From assembly GCF_041956535.1 (NCBI RefSeq), contig NW_027192193.1, positions 450,235-514,234 of the forward strand: 64,000 nt of DNA, in the 5' to 3' direction. The translations under genes and the position numbers were made by a program. Positions 1-12,245 of this stretch are shown here, piece by piece. The notes under the pieces were generated by a model that had not been told where the DNA came from, searched no databases, and saw nothing but the letters and a program-made list of their open reading frames with translations. Each line of letters starts with the position of its first letter. The stretch's first letter is position 1. This DNA is from Calcarisporiella thermophila CBS 279.70 (Eukaryota; Calcarisporiellomycota).

Positions 1-270
1 AGTTACTCTTAAAAAACGATTTCCGTAAGAGTAGCATTTTTATTACAACAAATATCAAAAGGGTGAGAAATATGAATATAAATAAAGCATAAGAAGAAAT
101 ATGCTTGTCGTGAAAGTAATGATCCATCCGATACAAGAAATCAGGGTTAGTAAAAGTTAAATGTACATAAAAACTTTTGGTTGCGTGTTATGTAAAAATG
201 AATATAAGAAATGAAAATACTACAAAATGTAATTTTCAAAGATGAGAATAGAGTCCATCAATTTTATGTT

Positions 271-795
271 TTATACAGAGTATGCAGGAGGCCTGTCCAG
301 ATTTTCGTAAGCAGGTGGAGCCTCTAACCACTCTTCCTTTCCATCCCGTCTCATCAGAGGGTTTCTCTTTCTTGCCATGGTCTCGCTCTCCACAATCATG
401 TTCAAGTAATCTCGGAATGTATCTTCGCCTTTCCCCATCCATAATTCAATTTTCAGACTTTCTCCGTTCAACAATGTGGCCACTATAAGTAAAGATCGTT
501 GGATTGTCCTCTTAACAACCTGAATTTTATGGCATCTTGCTAAAGAAAGGGAGAAGCTCTGAAGCGGAGAGTGGGAATGGGTATTGGGAAGTAGGATAAG
601 TCGGTGTGAGGTGAGAAATAGTCGACCCCGGATTGTTTTTCCATTTGCATTGTGAACTTGGGGGAATGAAAATTGAATCTTCTCATCTTGGAAGTAAAAG
701 CCTTCTCCTTCTTCTGGTACTGGCACTAACGCCTTATCTTTAGGGCGAGAGTGAAGGAGGACGGTGTTGAAAAACGAATTAAAGTATAAGCTCAT
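271..795 (-). CDS. WBP2-like GRAM-domain protein with PPxY motifs
   Basis: Single-exon protein of 174 aa. Residues about 25-135 read like the GRAM/PH-like domain of WW-domain-binding protein 2: a strand-rich stretch with 'GRLFLTSHRLILLP', the position where WBP2 has its 'YLTPYRVIFL' element. The C-terminus ends in two PPxY motifs (PPAY twice within the last 16 residues), the ligand of WW domains such as those of Rsp5/NEDD4 E3 ligases. Known for the family: WBP2 proteins are adaptors that recruit WW-domain partners. Inference: an adaptor for an Rsp5-type ligase or WW-domain coactivator. The protein is shorter than animal WBP2 (about 260 aa) because the Pro/Tyr-rich tail is compact. The ATG at 793-795 is the only reasonable start. 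No intron is needed. It lies downstream of LSM12 on the same strand. Confidence 0.7.
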   Translation of the reverse strand: MSLYFNSFFNTVLLHSRPKDKALVPVPEEGEGFYFQDEKIQFSFPQVHNANGKTIRGRLFLTSHRLILLPNTHSHSPLQSFSLSLARCHKIQVVKRTIQRSLLIVATLLNGESLKIELWMGKGEDTFRDYLNMIVESETMARKRNPLMRRDGKEEWLEAPPAYENLDRPPAYSV

Positions 796-1257
796 ATTAC
801 ATGAATTTTTTAGTTTTCGTCTATAATAACAGAATTAAACGTTTCCTTATTTTCAGAAAACGCAAGCATATATATAGAGTGTTTAACGACTTATCCTTTT
901 GAGTCGCCGTTGGCTTGGCCCTCGGAAGTAAAGTCGTGGAAAATTCTTGAACGAATTTTATCAACCCAGAAAGATTCCATTTTTAGCATATTAAAACTGA
1001 AAATATTCAGATAAAATATTCCAAAAAAAAACAGTAGGTGACTAGCTATGAGTTGAAATTTGCTCATTTCGGTGTGGAACAAGGGCTTTGTTTCCAGGCA
1101 ACCCAAATGTTTCTTCGAAAAAGAGAATCTAGAAAATACCCAAATTTTCTTCGACGTAAAGAATAAAAGGAAATTTTCAGGCAACCTTTAATAACATCAT
1201 TCACAAAAAAAAAAATAAACACAAACATAATGCATACCACTAATTTTCCCACTCCTC
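796..1257. other. Intergenic, LSM12 to WBP2-like gene
   Basis: AT-rich spacer holding the 3' flank of LSM12 and the upstream region of the WBP2-like gene, both on the minus strand. It contains T- and A-runs but no coding pattern I trust. The short open frames here have AT-driven composition. Confidence 0.5.
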
Positions 1258-2284
1258 CTATTTTTTAATTGCTGCCATCCTTTGTCTCTCGCCTTCCAAC
1301 TAATGAAAAATCGAGTTCAAAATTAGCACCCAACTATAACTATCGATATAATAATAAAAAAAACTTACCACTTTCTGTACTCGGGCTAAGGTTCCAGCCG
1401 CAGGTGCATTCGCAAGGCAACTCTCAGCAGTGTACGGAGGGCGAATCACTACCTCATCCAAGACAATAATCGTGTCTTTGTGCCATCGGCATGGTAATCT
1501 AGATATTATATAAAATAGGTTAAAATTTTTTCGTCTTGCTCTATATCGGTCAAAAATGAATAAATTTGGTAAATTGAGATAGAGTGTATATCCCCTGAAA
1601 GACACTCTTCAGCTTGAAGTTAAAACGGGAAAATAGTTCGTATACATAATGTATATGCATTGGAGTCGCAGATACATTGCGTTATTAACAAGGCAATAAT
1701 AAAAAGCATGGCCAACTTACGTCTTGCTCAATGCGTCGAATATTTCTTGGGCTTCTCGTGTCACTCCAACACCAATTCGCGATAGTGATGTCCAAGTTTC
1801 TTGTATAGCCCGCTTCTCACGTCCTTTTATCCGGTCAATAGGTACCGGTCCCACGGCCGGTTCCACTGTTGCAAACGTACTCACATCCCAGCCATTCGAT
1901 TCCCCAAGTGGCGTGACTTCCTTGATGCAATTCGTTTTGATGATGCGATAATCCCGCTTCGTAATACCTTCAGTAGAAGTAGTGCAGGATGGGCGAGGAT
2001 ATTGAGTATGGGTTGGTTGATGTGCGCACTTGGAATTAAAAAAATATGCGGAATGATTTGAATATTAATTCATTTAATATATACTAGTATTACATCATGT
2101 GGATATTGGCTCGAATACTTACTTCAATGGCCAAACAGTTAATCACGGGATCAAAGGCAAATATTTTGCCCTCAAACTCTTCATCGTTCACCGTTTTAAT
2201 GCGAACCCAAACATCAAGCATCCACTCAAGCCCAGACTCTTCCACAACACCTCCTCCAGTCTTGGTACGCTGTAGCGTTTCCAT
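1258..2284 (-). CDS. LSM12: LSM12 homologue (LSM domain plus AD domain)
   Basis: Four exons: 2123-2284, 1721-2028, 1369-1498, 1258-1299, giving 213 aa (human LSM12 is 195 aa). Introns have GTAAGT-type donors and phases that close exactly. Residues about 25-70 form the LSM-like barrel ('EGKIFAFDPVINCLAIE'). Residues about 85-120 carry the linker motif 'YRIIKTNCIKEV'. The AD (anticodon-binding-like) domain is recognisable from 'RWHKDTIIVLDEVVIRPPY', which parallels the animal 'VVMEEVVITPPY' block. Known for the family: LSM12 associates with ataxin-2/Pbp1 and ribosomes; the animal protein also binds NAADP through its LSM domain. Role here (mRNP and translation control) is inferred from family. 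The ATG at 2284 precedes a conserved N-terminus. Confidence 0.9.
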
Positions 2285-4495
2285 CCTGAGCTTGAAATCA
2301 AATATAATTAATTAAATTACGATGGATCAAACTCTTCAATGAGAAGAGAGCGAATTTAGATATGCGTCCTCCTAGCTTTTCCAGAAATCTTAGTGAAATA
2401 GGAGCGAATCTTGATTAATTTATTATTCAAGGAGCGATCGATGATCTTGTTTTGTGTGTCACGTCTTCCTTACTCTCTCTCGTGGTCCTGAGAGGATATG
2501 TATATCTAAGAGATAGAAATCGTCATCAATGCTGCGCCTCATAATTATTGGTCCTTAAATCACATTTACTTCCAAGATTTTACACTTGATTGGACAGATA
2601 TTGAAATAAAGTAAAATATGTTTCTTTCATATTGATATGGTTTATTTATGCAAAGGTTATAAAAAGGCACGGTAGAATAATCGAGTTCAGATAAAACTAT
2701 ATATTTATAAGCAACTTTGACATGGTGACATCAACTAGTAAATATTAATTAACCAATTTTATTCGCTTTCTAAGAAGGGTATTCTATACTAACACAATAT
2801 TTAATAAAGCTCTTTATCTATATCTTACTCGTTAATATTGGGCAAATATGTATAAAACTCGAAAGAAATCACAACTAATCCCAGATAATGCTTAGTAGGA
2901 TGTTTGTCATAATAGTAAATGCTTATATATTAAGAATTACAATCATATTAGTATATAATTGCAGGGCATTTGAAACTAACAAAACTCTATTGACTAAACT
3001 CATAATATCACCCAGGAACTCACTGATCTTCATCCTGAAGTTAGAGAGAACACTTTACTAGCAGCAGCATTTAAAAGGAGATTTTTTTATGTAATTTTTT
3101 TAATGTCCTAGAGCCAGTAACGGTTTATAAGAACCTAGCATTAAAGAATTGATAATGCTTTGCCTTTTCATTTTGAATTAAGTGGTTTAAATACTTAAGA
3201 AATATCTGGCTTAACTATTCGAAACGTCGAAATATAGCTCTGATATATGTTAATACATATATTTTCTATATATGGAAAGTAATATTTGATTGGATCAAAT
3301 GCAATGATTGGCTTAATAAGATCTAATGATAAAATAACTCTTCTTTGAAAAATATAAAAGAGCAATGTTAGTCCAAGGGGGATTAACTACGCGATATTCT
3401 TTTTATAAACTCGAAAACCACAGTGGTGATTCAGCTAGTGTGGATATTTTATCAAATCATAAGCTATGGCTGACAAACATTTTATCATTTGACCATGAAT
3501 TTCGACCCGCTTTTTCTCAGAGATTAATATTTTAAAGTGCTTAGGGAATTGTACCGTAAACTGGATTGTTCATGGCAATGTTATTTGAAAACGATTTTAT
3601 ATTAAACGAGCCGCACCCTACACGCTAGAAATTACTATATTGAAATAAATGCGTTTGAATACTTAGAGCAAGACAATTGATTTACTATATACCTTATGTT
3701 CAAGGATCATAAACTTAATAATATAATGACTTAATCCAAATTAAATTAATTTTACCTTTGAAATGTAAATAGAGATTTAAAGCACTCTATGAATCAATGT
3801 ATTAATTATTTAAACTTTGTATACAAGTGGAGGATTGCAATATCCCTGAGCTACTCTATCATTTTTCAAGTTTGATATATGTTTAAATTTGCTGTATTTT
3901 TCATGATTATTTCTTTTGCTATCGATGAGAGGTCTACAACTTGGAATTTAAAATACAAATAAAAGATATTTAATTGTTCTCGTTGGGATAAAAGTATAAA
4001 CGTATCCCAGTCTTTCAACTAATGATTGATTAGCCTTGTTTGAATTAAATGCGGAGTTTGAATTATGGGTTACCATTAATAATCTAAATATCTTTCAAAG
4101 CAATGTTTAACAAAGCCTATAATTACAATTGTTTTCTTTACTTTATATTTTCATTGCAAACAAAGAATTGGCCTTAGCTTAAGTATCATTCTATCAATAA
4201 TATGTCAATTATGAGTGATCTTTCATCTTTTTAAAATTATACCGTCTATATTGGTTATATTATTTGAGCGGGTTTGATAGCTAAATTTATTCGATTAAAA
4301 TTTTCAAATTAGTTGAGGACTTGAGAATAATAGTGAAAGGGATAACAGCAGGAGAAAATTGTATGAAGCTGTAGGAAGATGAGAAAATTTATTGAGCTAA
4401 AGCAGGGTCAAACTTTTTTTGCACAACTTTGAAGCAAATGATGTATTCAAATTTTCAGACATATGGGATATTTTTGCAAATCAAAAATTGAAGTC
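2285..4495. other. 2.2 kb AT-rich region without a recognisable gene
   Basis: Longest gene-free stretch in the window, strongly AT-rich, with no open frame of useful length on either strand. It contains the LSM12 promoter at its left end. A short in-frame stretch at about 3015-3111 (plus) reads like a fragment of helical protein (contains 'HPEVRENTLLAAAFKRR') but is isolated, lacks start or splice context, and could be chance or a relic. I see no terminal repeats, tRNA or transposon protein. Confidence 0.5.
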
Positions 4496-5065
4496 CTAGT
4501 GCAGTACGGGATAATCTATTAGTCTCTCGCCTTCCAACGAGGAGAGGAGTTCTCTGAGCTCGCGGACCACTTTTTTCAATGTAAAGATCGATCGGTTGAG
4601 TCCGAAACTTGGCTTCCCTTCAAGTAGTCGGCGTGATTGCTGCCGCTCGTCCTCTAAATCATTCAATACGACTGCAAGTTCTCGGATGACGCGCCGGAGA
4701 ACTCTCAGTATCCGAAATCTCCCAAACTCCTGCCTGGCCTCAAGTTTCTTCGGCTTTTCCTTGAGCGGGATATTAATCAACTTGTCAGCCTGGAGAGGAT
4801 TCTCAAGGGCATTCAGAACACGGCTGAGCGAGAAGATAGATGTCCACATTATCTTTTCCATACGATCGATGGTGGAGCGTGAGAACTGGACCGGCTTCTC
4901 TGGCTTAATGGGCACAGTTTCTACTCGGGCAGCCGGGGTGGGCTTGATATTGGCTGCAGCTCCAGTCTTTGTAGGCGCAACGGAGACAGCTGCTGAAGCA
5001 TTGAGAACAACCAAGACAACCAGCGTGAAGAAAACAAAGAAACTGAGCTTAATAGTTTTACACAT
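4496..5065 (-). CDS. Small secreted protein with repeated amphipathic helices
   Basis: 189 aa from the ATG at 5063-5065. An in-frame ATG further upstream (5183-5185) would add 40 residues, but it lies upstream of the TATA-like box at 5173-5180, so the inner start is preferred. Residues 1-24 are a clear signal peptide (positive N-terminus, core 'FFVFFTLVVLVVL', small residues before the likely cut after NASA). The mature protein is Lys/Arg/Glu/Leu-rich and probably helical. It contains a duplicated unit: 'VLRRVIRELAVVLNDLEDER' near residue 125 and 'LKKVVRELRELLSSLEGER' near 165, with a weaker third copy ('IFSLSRVLNALEN') near 75. No Cys pairs. I do not recognise the family; a secreted structural or effector-like protein is possible. 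Confidence 0.65.
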   Translation of the reverse strand: MCKTIKLSFFVFFTLVVLVVLNASAAVSVAPTKTGAAANIKPTPAARVETVPIKPEKPVQFSRSTIDRMEKIMWTSIFSLSRVLNALENPLQADKLINIPLKEKPKKLEARQEFGRFRILRVLRRVIRELAVVLNDLEDERQQSRRLLEGKPSFGLNRSIFTLKKVVRELRELLSSLEGERLIDYPVLH

Positions 5066-5172
5066 TGCAAAAATCTGGGTTATAGGGAGGTTTTTCTTTT
5101 GGTTGAATAGGTTGCTGGGAAGATAGAGGAGATGCTTTGTGTTTTTTGGGTAGTGAAGCAGGTTCGCTTGGA

Positions 5173-5180
5173 TATTTATA
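5173..5180 (-). promoter_or_regulatory. TATA-like box for the small secreted protein gene
   Basis: Minus-strand TATAAATA about 110 nt upstream of the chosen ATG at 5065. It is a good TATA match in a region otherwise without one, and its position argues against translation from the in-frame upstream ATG at 5185. Confidence 0.45.
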
Positions 5181-6243
5181 CACACTCGCTGAGCGTGGAA
5201 TGCAATGGTTTGCCATGAGCTTCTTCTACTAAATGAAGAGCATGTTACAGAGGTAATTTATTTTTAACCTTTCTCATCTTGGGCAAATAAATGTATTTGC
5301 CCTGGCTCTTCTCGCCCATTTAATAAGCTCAATTTTTTTTTCATTTTACGAAAGTCTGTCTCCAAGCAATGATAAAGGCATAATCCTCTATCGACATAGT
5401 TAACTGCCATAACTGATTGCCTACCTCTTCATCTTCAGCTGAATTAGATATTTTACACTGCCTCTATTGCAAAATTTAAAACTATACTCTAATAATGTTA
5501 CTTCATGAAGCCTGGGATCAAACAAAATAAAGAGCATAGTGAAAATACCTCATTTCTCCAGTTCCACCCAATTTTAGAGGCTTCCGTTATAATGTTTCGC
5601 AGGGAAATTTTGTCCCCAATGAACAAGTCTAGGATATAGAGTATTTTACCTTAAATAAATTTCAGCAAAATGACACTAAAAAAAATATAGTTTGGGGTTT
5701 TTCAGTGTAATGGTCAGCAGGATATTCCTACGAAATCAAATTTTAAAGTTTTTTATTTTCTAGCATGATCTAACAAGTAAATATATAAGGATTACACCAT
5801 CGATTAAAAAATAAGAAAATGAGAGAATTTACTCGACATGTTATTTATTCCATTTAAGGTAAATAACCTAATAATATCCTAACCTATCAGTAAATAACTC
5901 TCTCTACGGATGCTATAGCTAAGCTATTCAATACCAATAGTATATAGGTAGAATAGTTATAATTTTTTTAGAAGGCTTTTGATATGTTGCTGACTTATTT
6001 TCCAGATAGCTTAGTTTTCTAATTTCTTTTCACTTATTCCTGTTCCTTTTCTGACATTTTCAATCACAAATTTTTAAAATACGTGTGTACAACAGAGACC
6101 ACAAACCTCTATAAGGTTTGCCCAACTTCAAAACTTTGTTATCTGAGGTTTGTTATTTCTTTTTCATTTCTTCGCTGTTGGTGAGCCTCTTATGTTTGTT
6201 AACTAATATACCCTTTCATAATATAACATACAACTTCAACAAA
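5181..6243. other. Divergent intergenic region
   Basis: About 1 kb between the divergent secreted-protein gene and the PHF14-like gene. The right end, about 6000-6240, is pyrimidine-rich on the plus strand (runs of TTTTC and CTTTT), as is common in fungal promoters and leaders. No gene or RNA seen. Confidence 0.45.
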
Positions 6244-9200
6244 ATGGATCTAACCAGCATGCCACCAAAATCATCAACTCGCGATCATTCCACTGCTAGT
6301 AAATCAGAACCTCAGCAGACTCAAAAGCCGTCTAGAAAAAGGAGAGGGCGGAAGAAAAAACAGCCACAGCCATTAGAGGAACACGTTAATAATTTAACTC
6401 ATTCTACATCAAAAGAAACAGCTACGCCTATGGCTGTAGAGTTAAATCAGGCACCTGGAGATTCTTCTGAAGGAACATTAATCCATAAAATATGTAAGCT
6501 CAATATTTTTTTTTTATTTTACTTTATATTAATCCACAAAATCTTGAAATCTTTAACTGGAAAATCTTTTTTTTTTTGCACTACTATTAATCTTTAATAT
6601 ATTTTCTCCCTTCATTATAACACTTTATTTATTTTTTTATGTTAGTTGCCAATCGTGGTCCCAACAAACGTCGTATCAAAGTAAAACTTGCAGATGATAT
6701 GAATATATCAGTGGACGAAGACTTAAGCGAGGATGATGCGGATTTTGTTTTTAATGGATTACCTGATGAGGACGAGTTGAGCGATGTAGATTCTCACAGC
6801 AGCCAATCTGAAGATGAGGCGAATAAAGTGTACAAGGAAGATGATGAAGAAAAATATTCGCCGCAAAAGATCGCTGAGTGGTTAGCAGAATGGGTAAGAC
6901 TCGATATTTCGTATTGTTGACATGGCAAGTTTATATCATAATTTTTTATATTCTTCTTTAATGTAGAAGGACAAAGACCCTGAAGTGTGTTGTGTTTGCA
7001 CAGAAAACAGCACATCGGACAACAATGTTTTCGTTTATTGTGATAATCCTCGCTGTGAAGTTTTAGTTCATCAACGTATGTTTAAATGATGTAGCAGTGT
7101 TACAACATACTTCCATTTATTTAACTTGTCGATTTACAGAGTGCTATGGGATCACAAAAGTGCCTGGTCCTGATGAGCCCTGGTACTGCGATCGTTGCAA
7201 AGCACAGCCTGGTGAATTAGTGGTAAATCATTAATTTTGACACCATTTAATGATTGTTTAGAGTTTACTAATTTTCAAAATTTCAGTCTTGTGTCCTCTG
7301 CCCAAACACTCATGGGGCATTTAGAAAGCTAGTAGACGAAGACCCCAGTCAAGGATGGGTGCACATTGTCTGTGCTCTCTGGATGCCTGGCTCTAGTTTC
7401 CATGACCGCGAGAGACTAGATAGCATTTCACTTAAGGGTGTCCCGGCTAAGCGATGGGGATTAGTAATACTTACTATTTTATTCACTGATTTGCAGGTTG
7501 GATATTAATATATTTTATTTTATTTTTCTTGTATGACATTATTTAGACATGTTCTATATGCGCTGATCCAGAGAAAGCTCGCGTAGGAGCTTGCCTCCAA
7601 TGCGATGCTGGTGGTTGTCGTAAAAGTTTTCATGTTTCCTGTGCTGAAGCGTACTCTTTAACCGAAGTGATTGAAGATACCCCCGAAATGTCCGACCCTT
7701 ATTTTGTATATTGCAAGCAACATGGCGGTGCTGGCGGTGGTGACCATAAGCTTAATGGATGGGAAAAATGGGTACGCAAAAGAGACAAGTTTTTAGCTGA
7801 AGTTGAAGCGTATCATTCACATCGGCGCGCAAATGCTCTCAAAGCTAAGTTCGAGAATTTAGAAATTATTGATATGACGGGTGTCGGGTTTTTAGAGTTT
7901 TGGGAAAGCCAATATGTAAAGGTATCGCGTGAAATGGAAGAAAGCATATCTAAGAAACGACGTGCTGTTGTGGCGCTAAGTGCACAGGTCAACGATCTCA
8001 CTGATCAGGCGAATAAAATTCGTAAAAATACTTCAAACGATATCGCGTCAAAATTGGAGCAAGCACGGCGCGAAAGGGAGACTCTGGAGCTTCAAATGGC
8101 TGAGCTCAGGCTATGTCTGAAAAGATGCTTCAGTATGATCGACCTATATAATCCTCAGACTCTACGTTTTCAGCCTGGAATACCACATTCAGATGATCCT
8201 GTAGGAGACTTCCGAAAACTTCCTCCCAATAGCCGTTGGAATGCAAATGCGTATGATATCATTCGATCAATTAAACTTGCTGAGACTCCAAGTGAAATAG
8301 CAAAAGTCAATGCTAAGGAATATTCGCCTATGCAGCCTGCAGCAATTCAAATTCAGCCTGAAATATCACCGCCTGGGCTATATTCTGGGTCAAATTCGAC
8401 TTCAAACACGAAAATGCGACAAACGAAACGTAAAGTTGGGAGGCCGCGCCTGGATTCGCGCGATAGTCCTCAACAAAAGCCTGCGCGCAAGAAGAGCAGA
8501 TTAATGCGGGCTCAAACTCCTCCATTATTTAGTCCATCTTCCGGTTTATCCAATGTTTCTGCTGCTACAAGCCAATCTGCAATGTCAGCGTCCACATTAC
8601 AGCCTCAAGCTAACCCAACTTCCACAGTTTCTGCATTAGCAACCCAAGAAGGGGAGCGCCTAGCCGACCAATCAATTAATCAGAATCCAGGAGCTTCGGT
8701 TAAATCGCAACAACCATCGCATGGTCCAGTTTATACCAACTCAGCAGTTTCATCAACTGAACATAATGCTGGCGGATGGCGGCAACCAACAGTGAGCAAT
8801 CTTCTAATGACTTCACCGTATCAGAGTTTCGATCCTTATTCTCATGAATCCCCCTATGACACGCATACTGGTTCATACGGAACCCACGCCTCTACCTCTG
8901 AATCGACCGAGTTGAATCCTTCTAATTCAACAAATGTACATGTGGCCCAACGTCCAATGAGCTTGCCTGCAAGAGTATCATCTCCACGAACGATAAAGCC
9001 ATTTACGTCGCCTGATGTTACACACAGTCAGGAACAGCCTTGTCAATCGTCGTTTGGGAGATTCTCTCCAGACCAACGTGCGTCCTGCCCACCCCCACCC
9101 TCCCATTCTTTAACTTGGTCCCCTGTTGCTTTAAGAGACATCCAGCAGAATTCAGAAACTCAATCAGGTAGCGGTTATTCTTCTGAGCCACTCCCGCCAA

Positions 9201-11282
9201 TGCCACCACCAACACGAGGTGTTTTTCACCCTGTAATTACTCAATCGCAGCACACTCCATCTTCTCAGCATTATGCATGGCCTTCGCCTAAAATTCCGCC
9301 TCCCTTTTCTCCAGATATCCATTCTGACCGACGGAGAAGCCTTAACCAAATTTCGGCTCAATCATCTCATGAAAGTGTGGCTATGTCCCCACAAACAGAG
9401 ATGGAAAACAACATACTACCCCCTATACAATCAAACGGTGGCCAAGTTGAGCCTTCGATGCAGCTGATTTCTTCGCGCCCCGATACTCACTTGCACTCAA
9501 ATTCTCAGCAATCCGATAATATGGTTGGCTCATCATTGCCTTCTACTACGCAACCTCTTCTGATACAGGCCGCATCTCCACGCCAGTCTGCATATAAATC
9601 CAACAACAATTCATCAACAGAGTACTATACTTCTCCTGAATATAATGCCCAGCAAGCAGATTCTTCTAGTGTCCAGATGGGAAATTCATTACAAGCTGAA
9701 GACAATGAGCGAAATAAGTTGCCTGCAGAGACAGTATATAAGAGAGGCACAGGTGAAAAATCGAAGCGCAAGTACAATAATCAATCCATCGGCCATGAAC
9801 CTGGGCAAATGAGAGATAATTCTTCATTAGATATATTGGAATATAAACCTGAAAGGAAAAGCAAATTAGCTACTAATGATCTTTCTGATGGAGGTTCTAA
9901 CAAATCTGCACCTACAGCTGTTAATGAGCCTACTCATAAGACAAACTTGGCGGAGACCTCAAGTGCAAAAACTTCAGGAAGTCCAGTCCCTTTAGCCTCT
10001 AATCGCAATGACCAGCCTGGAGTGATCGGTCCGCAACCACATATTGCTGAAGGAGCAAATATTATGATAAATAATACCCCTCCACATTCTTCTTCGATTT
10101 CAGTCTCATTTAAGCAAAAAACGAGTCCAGGTCTTCATGGAATCCCAGGATCAAGCTGTTTTCAACTCGAGAATTATGTACCACCTCCACCTAAGATAAA
10201 GAAGAAAGATCAATCTTCGATGCGTGTATTGTTACCTGCCCCTTCGCAATCAGATAGTGCTACTTCCAATATACCTGCTACACATAATCCAGCTGTTCAC
10301 ACTTTCAATGCAACCCTAAACAAGGGTACAACCGTGATATCTAATGGTTTGATTAGCGGTGAAGAAGTTTCGGAAAGAGCACAGGTACAAGAGCTATCAA
10401 AATTTAGAGCTGACTCGGTAAATGATTATTTAAGATTGTTTTAATGGCTTCAATAAGTAACTTTTGGAATATTATTGGGATAGCCCGCAAACGAAAGAGA
10501 TAGAGCAGTTAATGTTTCGAACTCACCTGTACCACAGTCCTCTGGTATAACTGCGTCCACCCTTATTCCGTTCAAAGAGGAACATAAAAAACCTTTGAAT
10601 GAGGATGCTCACCAGGAAAATACTTCGACACCAACTCCACGCCGTAAAGTTGGAAGACCACGAAAGCACCCTATTGCACCAGTAGCAGGAAGTGGTGAAG
10701 GCGATGATCGCAATGAAACAAAATTACGAGTGAACCGTCATTCATCTCGCCAGCCAGCTTCATCTCCTGTTGACAATAGTACCCCATCCCCCACTACTGC
10801 GCGTAGTTTAGTTCCCAAAATTTGTGATCTATGTCATCAACCACATTCCCAACCGCGACCTCAAGAAGAGATTGCCAGCCTATCCCCTACAGCTGCAAAA
10901 ATTGACCCCGACCATATCGTTACTTGCGCAGAGTGTGGAAGGTCATTCCATTATGGGTGTATTTGGCCACCAATGGGAAGCTTGCCAAAGAAGTGGGTTG
11001 ATGTATAGAAATCGTATTTTTGTCCTTAATTAATATGTCTTCTTATATATGTATAGAGGTTATACCTGGCGTTGCGGTGACTGCGAAAGCGATGCCCGTG
11101 CGAGAGTTCAATACAAAGAGGCAGAACGAAATTTGTTGCAGGTTGCTAAGAAACCGCATGCTGTTGGTAGTAGTGTGGACGTCAACGAAGGAGCTTCCAT
11201 CTCCAATCTTATTTCAGATATGTCAGATGAATCGCGACGATTGCGACGTAAATCCAATATTAGCTATAAAGATCAACTCTAA
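6244..11282 (+). CDS. P​HF14: PHF14-like chromatin reader: PHD, extended PHD, coiled coil, AT-hooks, C-terminal PHD
   Basis: Eight exons: 6244-6493, 6646-6893, 6967-7075, 7140-7222, 7287-7463, 7547-10417, 10484-10992, 11057-11282; 1490 aa, closing in frame. Order: basic AT-hook-like 'RKRRGRKKKQP' (about 30); acidic stretch; PHD1 from about 172 ('CCVCTENS', 'YCDNPRC', 'WYCDRCK'); extended PHD (HC5HC2H) from about 231 ('SCVLCPNTHGAF', 'WVHIVCALWMPG', 'CSICADPEKARVGACLQCD', 'FHVSCAE', 'YCKQHGG'); coiled coil about 415-485; AT-hook 'KVGRPR' near 584; a long Ser/Gln/Pro-rich disordered region; a second 'KVGRPRKHP' near 1298; and a last PHD from about 1359 ('ICDLCHQ', 'CAECGRSFHYGC', 'YTWRCGDCES'). 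The domain order and extended-PHD sequence match animal PHF14 better than BRPF, JADE or Snt2. Known: PHF14 reads histone tails and represses transcription. The donor after position 10992 (GTGGGT) is chosen to keep the PHD frame. Confidence 0.82.
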
Positions 11283-11588
11283 GAGTATAATTAATATTGT
11301 AGTTATTACGTTTCTTTTTCCTTTTTGTGTTTATTTCATATTGTGTGTATAAGCTTATTCATTCACAAGCCTCCTTTTTACCTGCTACGTAAAATTATAT
11401 TGTGACTGTGTTTTGTAAAAAGGAAAAAAAAAAGTGAGAAAGGCCAGAAAATAAAATAAAATTTCTTTTCTTCTCTGTTCTCTGTGAAAAAGAAAATATT
11501 GCTGTCAAACAAAATATTCATTAGCAATTTTGGTCCTATTTTCTTCGCATATATTAATTTAAGTAATTTCTAGATAACCTTTTCCCTC
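11283..11588. other. Intergenic, PHF14-like to C2H2 gene
   Basis: AT-rich spacer holding the 3' flank of the upstream gene, with A-runs around 11420-11460, and the promoter of the small zinc-finger gene. No other feature seen. Confidence 0.4.
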
Positions 11589-12245
11589 ATGACACCCCCA
11601 CATTGGTCTGAAGAACGTAAAGATAATTGTGAGTAAACAAGCGGGAGAAATGACAATTCATGAGCATTTACGCTAAATGACACTTTTCATTTACTCGTCT
11701 TTTTTCAGCTATTGAAGCGCTCAATTCCTCACAAAAGACCAACCATCCAGATATACCCAATTCAGACGCAATACAACCACAAAATGAAGACTCTGCACGG
11801 GTCTCTACAACAGTTGGAACAAAACGTAAGCAATCAGTTGCTGAGGATGAGGACGAGGATATACCACCGCGTCCCAGCTTAGGGAATAATGCAGGGAATG
11901 GCGGAAATGGGACAGGATATAAATGTAATGTTTGTCGGAAGGAGTATAAGCATTTAAACTCACTTAGCAAGCATCAATGGGCGAGTGTTACATTTTCATA
12001 ATTCAGTTTAATGAGCAAAGAATATTAACTACAATTTTATCTCTCAGGAACATCATTATGCGTGGCAATCGGCATTACGTTTCAATTTACGAAAGAGTCA
12101 GCAAGTTGCTCTCATGGAGGCTGCACAGATACTGGTTGATATGCGGGGATGTTCTGCACCTTCTCCAACATCAACTGTACAAGCACAGGCAGCTACAGCA
12201 GGAGTGGGAGGAAGTGATACGGGAAGAGAACGTCATCGTAGATAA
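11589..12245 (+). CDS. Small C2H2 zinc-finger protein
   Basis: Three exons: 11589-11628, 11709-11980, 12048-12245; 169 aa. After a charged disordered half comes one C2H2 finger, residues about 75-97: 'YKCNVCRKEYKH' followed by 'LSKHQWEHH'. A helical C-terminus follows ('RKSQQVALMEAAQILVDM'). Fungal proteins with one finger of this form and a conserved helix after it are common and mostly uncharacterised. The second intron is odd: frame continuity across the finger demands a boundary after TGG at 11980, where the intron begins GCGAGT, so it is a probable GC-AG intron (11981-12047). The nearest GT donor gives a frame that stops soon and breaks the finger. It lies between two chromatin genes on the same strand. 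Function unknown; DNA or RNA binding is inferred. Confidence 0.7.

Noticed and set aside
3015-3111. Short helical-looking frame in the 2.2 kb AT-rich gap
   Set aside because: About 30 codons with no start, splice context or neighbouring frame; possible relic but not supportable.
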